The notes beneath the pieces are model-generated. The model had not been told where the DNA came from and did not search any database. It saw nothing but the letters and a program-made list of their open reading frames with translations. DNA of 10,122 nucleotides from Atopobium sp. UBA6362 (GTDB taxonomy: Bacteria > Actinomycetota > Coriobacteriia > Coriobacteriales > Atopobiaceae): positions 427-10,548 of the forward strand of contig DJRK01000003.1 in NCBI GenBank assembly GCA_002440065.1. Direction: 5' to 3'. Positions 5,366 through 10,122 of this stretch are shown here, one piece after another (position 1 is the stretch's first letter; each line of letters starts with the position of its first letter). The position numbers were made by a program, and so were the translations under genes.

Positions 5366-7762
5366 GTGGGGGTATTCGACCGCTACGCGCCGTTCATCCA
5401 GGACTTCATCTACGACCACGCGTGGGAGAACCTGCGCGGCATCCAAGTCGCCGCCGGCGAGGCCATCTTCGACACGCAGGACCACGTGCTTCTTACCGCC
5501 TCGACCGCATCGGGCAAGACCGAGGCGGCCTTCTTCCCCATCCTCACCGAGTTCTGGGAGAACCCGCCCGCGTCCGTGGGCGCCATCTACATCGGCCCCA
5601 CGAAAGCCCTGATCAACGACCAGTTCTACCGCCTTTCCGACCTGTGCGAGGAGGCGCACATCCCTGTGTGGCACTGGCACGGCGACGTCTCGGCCTCGCA
5701 CAAGGCAAAGCTCATGAAAAACCCGTCCGGCATCCTGCAGATCACGCCGGAGTCGCTCGAGGCCATGCTCATGCACCGTCATTCGGCGATCTGCAAGCTC
5801 TTCTGCGACCTGCGCTACGTCGTCATCGACGAGGTCCACTCGCTGCTGCGCGGCGACCGCGGCGGCCAGACCATCTGCCTCATCGAGCGCCTCTCGCGCA
5901 TCGCGGGCATCGACCCGAGGCGCATCGGGCTCTCCGCGACCATCGGCGACCCGGAGGCCGTGGGGGCGTTCCTCGCCGCCGGCACGGGAAGGCGCACGAT
6001 CGTCCCACGCGTCGAGGAACCGCCCAAGGTCTGGCACCTCAGCATGGAGCACTTCTTCACCGTGGGGCCCCAAGCGCCCGAGCAGGACGTCCTTAACCGC
6101 GCGGGAGAGGTCGCGGTCCAGGTCACGAACGTGCAGAACGTGACGCCCATGGGACTCCCCGAGCATGCCAACGTCAAGGCCAAAGCCAACGCCGAGAAAA
6201 CCCCGCAAGATCACGCTTCCCCCGCACCGCGGGCCTCAAGCGACGACACCCCCGTCGAGCTCGCCGCCTGGGAGCCCACCGAGGCCCCGACCGATACCGC
6301 CCCGCTGAACGCCGACCCCGGCGTCGGCTACATCTTTGACCACACGCGCGGGCGCAAGTGCCTCATCTTCTCGAACTCCCGCGAGGAGGCTGAGGACGTC
6401 TGCACGCAGCTGCGCTCGTACTGCGAGTTCAACCACGAGCCCGACCGCTTCCTCATCCACCACGGCAACCTCTCGGCCTCGATCCGCGAGTCCGCCGAGG
6501 AGCTCATGCGCGACGACTCGGCCGAGCTGTCCATCGTGGCCACGGCAACGCTCGAGCTGGGCATCGACATCGGCCGCCTCGAGCGCGCCTTCCAGATAGA
6601 CGCCCCGTTCACCGTCTCGGGCTTCCTTCAGCGCATGGGCCGCACGGGCCGTCGCGGCACCCCGCCCGAGATGTGGTTCGTCATGCGCGAGGAGCCCGCG
6701 GAGGCGCGCGCCCTCACGCCCGAGACCATCCCCTGGAAACTCCTCCAGGGGATCGCGCTCGTCCAGCTTTACCGAGAAGAGCATTGGGTCGAGCCGCCCC
6801 GCCTGGACCGGCTCCCCTACAGCCTGCTCTGCCACCAGACGCTCGCCGTCCTCGCCTCCGAGGGCGAGCTCACGGCGGCGCAGCTCGCCACGCGCATCCT
6901 CACGCTCACCGTCTTCCACCGCGTGACCGCCGACGACTTCCGCGTGCTCCTGCGCCATCTGCTGTCCCACGACTACATCGAGCAGACCGAGTCCGGCGGC
7001 CTCATCGTGGGCCTTACGGGCGAGCGCATAACGAATAATTACAAGTTCTATGCCGTGTTCCAGGAAAACGTCGAGTACACCGTGCGCTGCGACTCGCAGG
7101 AGATCGGCACGCTCGTGGCCCCGCCGCCCCCCGGCGAGAAGGTCGCCATCGCCGGCCACGTATGGCTTGTGGACGAGGTAGACCACAAACGCCACCTCCT
7201 CTACGTCACGCAGGTCAAAGGCCGCGTCCCCGCCTACTTCGGCGAGTGCCCCGGCGACATCCACACCCACGTGCTCGAGCGCATGCGCCGCGCGCTCGAC
7301 GAGCATGTCCCCTACCCCTACCTGCAGCCCAACGCGCGCGCTCGCCTCGCCCAGGCGCGCCACGTGGCCGAGAACGGCGCGCTCACCAAGACGCCCCTCG
7401 TGAGCCTGGGCGGCAACATGTGGTGTCTCTTGCCCTGGCTGGGGAGCTACGCCTTCCTCGCGCTCGAGCGCCTGCTCAAGATCAAATGCGCCGAGGAACT
7501 GGGGCTCAAGGGCCTCGACTCGTCCCGCCCGTACTACATGACCTTCATCATGAAGCCAGACATCACCCCGGAGGCCTTCTACAACGTGGTGGCGAACGAG
7601 GCCGAGCTGCTCGACGACCCCATGGAGCTCATCTATCCCGGCGAGGTCCCCAACTTCGAGAAATACGACGAGCTCGTGCCCGAGGAGCTCGTCCGCAAGG
7701 GCTTCGCCGAGGGCACGCTCGACGTCGCCGGCATGAAGGCCCGCGTCGCACAGTGGGTGTAG
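5366..7762 (+). CDS. sngC: Lhr-like DEAD/DEAH superfamily 2 helicase, SngC of a Shango-type system
   Basis: A 798-residue ATP-dependent nucleic-acid helicase, the presumed DNA-acting motor of the Shango system. The motifs run in order: a Q-motif-like RGIQ at 24-27; Walker A TASTASGKTEAA at 44-55; GPTKALIND (Ia) at 77-85; TPESLEAM at 127-134; the DEVH box at 155-158; SAT (III) at 190-192; SNSREEAEDV at 336-345 opening the second RecA domain; TATLELGIDIG (V) at 393-403; and QRMGRTGRR (VI) at 422-430. A long flexible insertion (about 240-318) separates the RecA lobes. The remainder (about 450-798) holds a winged-helix-like part and a C-terminal region like those of Lhr/BrxHI-type helicases. GTG 5366 is chosen for AAGGAGG at 5355-5361; the open frame further upstream to 5261 encodes poor protein and crosses the hairpin. 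Helicase identity is certain; the Shango assignment comes from context. Confidence 0.85.
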   Translation: MGVFDRYAPFIQDFIYDHAWENLRGIQVAAGEAIFDTQDHVLLTASTASGKTEAAFFPILTEFWENPPASVGAIYIGPTKALINDQFYRLSDLCEEAHIPVWHWHGDVSASHKAKLMKNPSGILQITPESLEAMLMHRHSAICKLFCDLRYVVIDEVHSLLRGDRGGQTICLIERLSRIAGIDPRRIGLSATIGDPEAVGAFLAAGTGRRTIVPRVEEPPKVWHLSMEHFFTVGPQAPEQDVLNRAGEVAVQVTNVQNVTPMGLPEHANVKAKANAEKTPQDHASPAPRASSDDTPVELAAWEPTEAPTDTAPLNADPGVGYIFDHTRGRKCLIFSNSREEAEDVCTQLRSYCEFNHEPDRFLIHHGNLSASIRESAEELMRDDSAELSIVATATLELGIDIGRLERAFQIDAPFTVSGFLQRMGRTGRRGTPPEMWFVMREEPAEARALTPETIPWKLLQGIALVQLYREEHWVEPPRLDRLPYSLLCHQTLAVLASEGELTAAQLATRILTLTVFHRVTADDFRVLLRHLLSHDYIEQTESGGLIVGLTGERITNNYKFYAVFQENVEYTVRCDSQEIGTLVAPPPPGEKVAIAGHVWLVDEVDHKRHLLYVTQVKGRVPAYFGECPGDIHTHVLERMRRALDEHVPYPYLQPNARARLAQARHVAENGALTKTPLVSLGGNMWCLLPWLGSYAFLALERLLKIKCAEELGLKGLDSSRPYYMTFIMKPDITPEAFYNVVANEAELLDDPMELIYPGEVPNFEKYDELVPEELVRKGFAEGTLDVAGMKARVAQWV

Positions 7763-7785
7763 GCGTCGCAATTCCAACGTAGCCA

Positions 7786-7833
7786 TACACCCGATGCAAG
7801 TGTACGGCATAATTCCGTACATATGGGTATACT
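7786..7833 (+). promoter_or_regulatory. Palindromic operator and probable promoter of the toxin-antitoxin operon
   Basis: A perfect inverted repeat, TGTACGG (7801-7807) and CCGTACA (7815-7821), surrounds a 7-base spacer. An overlapping weaker repeat pairs TACAC (7786-7790) with GTGTA (7800-7804), and another GTAC-like half site, GTATAC, follows at 7827-7832. A good -10 hexamer, TATACT, lies at 7828-7833, right after the palindrome; the -35 hexamer is not recognisable. Ribbon-helix-helix antitoxins of the DUF1778 class commonly bind such palindromes over their own promoter, so autoregulation by the antitoxin/toxin complex is likely. The stretch is AT-rich compared with its neighbours. Confidence 0.6.
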
Positions 7834-7860
7834 TCTCATCATCCAAAGAGGAGGTTAACC

Positions 7861-8136
7861 ATGGCAACAGCAACTATGGGCAAGAAGAACGCGCGTCTTG
7901 ACCTGCGCATGCGCCCGGAAGAACGCGAGGAGATCGAGAAGGCGGCATCGCTCAAGGGGATGAGCATTACCCAGTGGGCCCTAGAGCGGCTCTCCTCGGC
8001 AGCGCGGGACGACATTCAAGAAGAGACGGTCACGCGCCTCTCGATGAAATCGTTCGCTGACTTCAAGGCGGCCCTCGGCACCGGCATGCCGAGCGAGGCC
8101 AAGAAGCTCCTTAATTCCAAGGCAGTTTGGGAATGA
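7861..8136 (+). CDS. tacA: DUF1778 ribbon-helix-helix antitoxin (TacA family)
   Basis: A 91-residue antitoxin that should bind and neutralise the acetyltransferase toxin encoded next to it, and repress the shared promoter. Residues 10-50 form the DUF1778 ribbon-helix-helix: the strand ARLDLRM, then helix RPEEREEIEKAASLKG, then MSITQWALERLSSAA. The C-terminal third (about 61-91, with MKSFADFKAAL) is the region that in this family wraps the toxin. ATG 7861 follows AAAGAGGAGG (7845-7854) by 6 bases. The stop TGA overlaps the toxin start as ATGA, so the two genes are translationally coupled. The operon has its own operator and promoter and lies 98 bases after sngC. Base composition is less GC-rich than the flanking genes, which fits recent transfer. 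Confidence 0.85.
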   Translation: MATATMGKKNARLDLRMRPEEREEIEKAASLKGMSITQWALERLSSAARDDIQEETVTRLSMKSFADFKAALGTGMPSEAKKLLNSKAVWE

Positions 8137-8609
8137 ACGGCTTCGCTGCGCCGCGCGTGTTGAGCCCCACGGATTCTCTGGATGACTTTGACTCGGGCAT
8201 TGAGCTGGTTGATACCTGGGCAAAGAGACACGCCAAACGGGCACAGAAGACGGGCACGGCCGTGGTGTACGTCGTAACAAGAGACGATCGCATCGCCGGT
8301 TTCTACAGCCTAAGCGCCCATTCGGTCCAGCGCGAGGGTATCGCCGGGGGATGGTTCAAGCGAAACGCTCCCGAGCAGGTTCCTGCCGTTCTTCTCGGCA
8401 TGCTCGGGGTCGACAAACGAGATCAGGGGCTTGGCCTCGGGAAATCCTTGCTCAAGGATGCCGTCGAACGCTCGCTGGCGGTCTCTGGGCAAATTGGAGC
8501 ACGCGCTTTACTCGTGGATCCCGCCTGCGATGAAGTGGCGAGTTTCTACAAACAGTATGGCTTTCGCGACTTGGCGGGAACCAGCCGCCTTGCACTTCCT
8601 CTGTCATAG
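8133..8609 (+). CDS. tacT: GNAT acetyltransferase toxin (TacT family)
   Basis: A 158-residue toxin. TacT-family enzymes use acetyl-CoA to acetylate the amino group of charged aminoacyl-tRNAs, blocking translation. Visible features are VVYVVTRDDRIAGFYSLSAHSV (about 44-65) in the GNAT core, seen as VVYVVTRDD followed by GFYSLSAHSV; the acetyl-CoA pyrophosphate loop RDQGLGLGK at 97-105; and SFYKQYGF at 137-144, whose Tyr139 is at the position of the catalytic tyrosine. The length is typical and the active site looks intact, so the toxin is probably functional. ATG 8133 is chosen because it overlaps the antitoxin stop as ATGA; the TTG 6 bases upstream is less likely. An ordinary GNAT enzyme is unlikely given the antitoxin partner. 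The tRNA target cannot be told from sequence. Confidence 0.85.
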   Translation: MNGFAAPRVLSPTDSLDDFDSGIELVDTWAKRHAKRAQKTGTAVVYVVTRDDRIAGFYSLSAHSVQREGIAGGWFKRNAPEQVPAVLLGMLGVDKRDQGLGLGKSLLKDAVERSLAVSGQIGARALLVDPACDEVASFYKQYGFRDLAGTSRLALPLS

Positions 8610-8638
8610 CAGGCAGTCAGCAGGTGCAAGCTCCGCCA

Positions 8639-9115
8639 TCAACGCCTGAGGCGCATGCGTAGGATCGGATGCTCGGCGCCTTGGCCGTCCTTCTCGCTAC
8701 GTGCATATATCGCGAACCCCATGTGCTCGTAGAAGCCGAGGGCGGCCGGGTTCTCTTCGTTCACGGTGAGCTCGCGCACGCCCAAGCGCTCGATGCCATA
8801 GTTCAGCATCGAGGCTCCGAGCCCGCATCCGCGCACTTCGGGCGCCAAGAAGAGCATCTCCAGGCAACCGTCTTGCGCGCCCATGAACCCCACAAGCGAT
8901 TCGCCATCGGGCCCGCTTGCTCTTGCAACCACAAGCCGTTCGATGCCGAGAATCACCTGCGGAACATACTTCGCGATCTTGTCCGCCTCGCCCGCGGCAA
9001 GAAAGCCATGGGTCGCATCGACCGAGGCGCGCCAGACGCCCACGAGCGCCTCGACCAGGTCGTCGGCCCTCTCCCCCGAGGCGACTTCAACCAACTCAAC
9101 ATCCGCAATGTCCAC
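8639..9115 (-). CDS. GNAT family N-acetyltransferase, YjaB-like
   Basis: A 158-residue acetyl-CoA-dependent N-acetyltransferase on the minus strand. The N-terminal VWRASVDATHGFLA (residues 27-40) is characteristic of the E. coli YjaB-like branch. The core follows as LVGFMGAQDGCLEMLFLAPEVRG (about 74-96), seen as LVGFMGA and LEMLFLAPEVRG; the acetyl-CoA loop VRGCGLG is at 94-100, and NEENPAALGFYEHMGF at 119-134 is the usual C-terminal GNAT element. GTG at 9115 is chosen because GGGAGGGGA (complement of 9121-9129) lies 5 bases upstream; the frame continues to a TTG at 9148 with no ribosome binding site. It converges with the toxin gene, 29 bases away, and diverges from the HAD gene. Substrate unknown. 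It is not a toxin candidate, as no antitoxin accompanies it. Confidence 0.8.
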   Translation of the reverse strand: MDIADVELVEVASGERADDLVEALVGVWRASVDATHGFLAAGEADKIAKYVPQVILGIERLVVARASGPDGESLVGFMGAQDGCLEMLFLAPEVRGCGLGASMLNYGIERLGVRELTVNEENPAALGFYEHMGFAIYARSEKDGQGAEHPILRMRLRR

Positions 9116-9185
9116 GCGAGTCCCCTCCCGATGCGCTACATTCTTCAAGGCCTTATATCACGACCCGACCGCGATGGAGCCGCAC
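9116..9185. promoter_or_regulatory. Divergent intergenic region with an AT-rich element
   Basis: These 70 bases lie between the starts of the minus-strand GNAT gene and the plus-strand HAD gene, so they must hold at least one promoter. The only AT-rich block is CTTATATCA at 9152-9160. It can be read as TATATC toward the HAD gene or TATAAG toward the GNAT gene, each a plausible -10 box. No clear -35 hexamer was found for either direction. Confidence 0.3.
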
Positions 9186-10031
9186 ATGATCAAGCTCGTG
9201 CTTTCCGATATGGACGGAACGCTGCTGCCTTTTGGGGAGAAAATCGTCTCGGAGCGAACCAGGAACGCCATCTGCGCAGCTCAGGAGGCCGGCATTCACT
9301 TTGGCCCCGCGAGCGGTCGCGACCGGGCGGCCCTTCTCGTTTCCTTTGCCGGCGACGAGAAGTGCGTTCGCACCGGAATCATGGGCAACGGCAAGCAGGT
9401 GTATCTCGACGGCGAGCTTATCCTGCACGAGGAGTTCGACGCGGCGGCGATCGCTGCCCTCGCCAAGGCCGTCCTCCCCTTCCGAGGCTGCTTCGTTATG
9501 GTGAACGCGGTCGACGACCCCTTGAGCGAGAGCGCGCAGGGGCTCTGCCTCGGCATCGAGGCAGACGATGAGGATGCGTTGACGACCGTCGCGGGAGCAC
9601 GTCAGAAGGCGAGCGTGGTCAGCGCGATTCCCCACGGACTCGCCGCGATCTCGGGCGGGGTCTTCATCGATGAGCGCCACGCAAACGCCGACGAGGTCAG
9701 GGCGGCACTCAAAGCCGCAGCCGCCGAGGTCAACCTCGACTTCCTGCAACCGGCGCCTTTCTTCCTCGACGTGATCCCGCGCGGTTGGACCAAGGCGAGC
9801 GCCCTGCCCGCACTTCTCGATGCGCTGGGACTCGACCTCGACGAGGTCGCCTTCATCGGCGACTCCGAGAACGACCTCACCATGATGCATGCCGTCCCAC
9901 ACGCCTACGCCGTCGCCAACGCTACGCCCGAGGCCAAGGCTGCCGCCGGCCAGATCATCGCCTCTGCCCAAGACGACGCCGTGGCCCAATACCTCGAGCG
10001 ACTCACCTCTCAAAAGCAGAAAACCTCATAG
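9186..10031 (+). CDS. Cof-type HAD-superfamily (IIB) hydrolase
   Basis: A 281-residue cytoplasmic phosphatase of the haloacid dehalogenase superfamily, Cof/YidA-like, acting on small phosphorylated metabolites such as sugar phosphates. All four motifs are present: motif I DMDGTL with nucleophile Asp8 and acid Asp10; motif II around ASGR with Ser43; motif III Lys203 in RGWTKASAL; and motif IV GDSENDLTMM at 225-234 with the metal-binding aspartates. The IIB cap lies between about 85 and 190. ATG 9186 is chosen because GGAG at 9176-9179 stands 6 bases upstream and the protein then begins with the usual MIKLVLSDMDG. An in-frame ATG at 9174 and the long open frame back to 8883 lack ribosome binding sites. 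The gene stands alone and is probably housekeeping. The substrate cannot be deduced. Confidence 0.88.
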   Translation: MIKLVLSDMDGTLLPFGEKIVSERTRNAICAAQEAGIHFGPASGRDRAALLVSFAGDEKCVRTGIMGNGKQVYLDGELILHEEFDAAAIAALAKAVLPFRGCFVMVNAVDDPLSESAQGLCLGIEADDEDALTTVAGARQKASVVSAIPHGLAAISGGVFIDERHANADEVRAALKAAAAEVNLDFLQPAPFFLDVIPRGWTKASALPALLDALGLDLDEVAFIGDSENDLTMMHAVPHAYAVANATPEAKAAAGQIIASAQDDAVAQYLERLTSQKQKTS

Positions 10032-10050
10032 AGGGCGATTGCCGATACCG

Positions 10051-10122
10051 TTAGTTCTTCACGTACTGCGAGCCGATGTTCTTCTCGTAGGCGAGCAGCG
10101 TATCGGCGTTCTTCTTCTCGTA
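10051..10122 (-). CDS. C-terminal end of an unidentified minus-strand protein
   Basis: Reading the minus strand from the window edge gives an open frame ending YEKKNADTLLAYEKNIG and then SQYVKN before a TAA stop (complement of 10051-10053). Lysine-rich C-terminal helices of this kind occur in, among others, extracellular solute-binding proteins, but 23 residues are too few to assign a family. It converges on the HAD gene with only 19 bases between the two stops and no evident terminator hairpin. Confidence 0.5.
   Translation of the reverse strand, partial: YEKKNADTLLAYEKNIGSQYVKN

Noticed and set aside
669..7762. A type 2 BREX locus
   Set aside because: The ATPase and helicase resemble BrxD and BrxHI, but no PglX methylase, PglZ, PglW or PglY is in the window, and the TerB protein points to Shango instead.
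6236..7873. A 545-codon minus-strand open frame across the helicase C-terminal half and the operator
   Set aside because: It is a shadow of the helicase reading frame, with the biased composition expected from reverse-reading GC-rich codons.
360..8640. Attachment sites or terminal repeats bounding a mobile element
   Set aside because: I compared the gaps at 360-500 and 8610-8640 by eye and found no matching direct or inverted repeat; no integrase or transposase is present.
8883..9185. Extended N-terminus for the HAD phosphatase
   Set aside because: The added residues are Ser/Thr/Arg-rich shadow sequence antisense to the GNAT gene; the family starts at the DMDGT motif only a few residues from the ATG at 9186.

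Overview
The window reads as a chromosomal segment of a high-GC Gram-positive bacterium. GC-rich codon choice, strong AAGGAGG-type ribosome binding sites, frequent GTG starts and the style of the proteins suggest an actinobacterium of the Coriobacteriia type (Olsenella, Collinsella or Atopobium relatives). That placement is an inference; no rRNA or other marker gene is present.

Layout. At the left edge is the C-terminal half of a DUF554 membrane protein (1-359). A repeat-rich, gene-free stretch follows (360-668). It holds two pairs of direct repeats, each with a 40-base period, and a set of overlapping RNA hairpins that end just before a ribosome binding site. Next are four co-directional genes: a TerB_N/TerB_C protein (669-2354), a P-loop ATPase of the DUF2791/BrxD type (2430-3743), an APC-superfamily amino acid antiporter (3757-5256) and an Lhr-like superfamily 2 helicase (5366-7762). 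The TerB protein, ATPase and helicase match the three-gene Shango anti-phage system (sngA, sngB, sngC). The unusual point is the antiporter between sngB and sngC, only 13 bases after the sngB stop, with a strong 12-bp hairpin between it and sngC.

Immediately downstream is a TacA/TacT-type toxin-antitoxin pair (7861-8609): a ribbon-helix-helix DUF1778 antitoxin and a GNAT toxin joined by an ATGA overlap, behind a palindromic operator. The right flank looks like ordinary chromosome: a YjaB-like GNAT acetyltransferase on the minus strand (8639-9115), a divergent Cof-type HAD phosphatase (9186-10031), and the last 23 codons of an unidentified minus-strand gene (10051-10122).

How it may work together. 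Positions 360 to about 8610 resemble a small defence island between housekeeping genes. The TerB protein, ATPase and helicase probably form a DNA-processing anti-phage machine, and the toxin-antitoxin pair may stabilise the island or add a second layer of defence. Whether the transporter is part of the defence system, a variant fourth component, or an unrelated insertion cannot be settled from this sequence. No integrase, transposase, CRISPR array, tRNA or rRNA was found.
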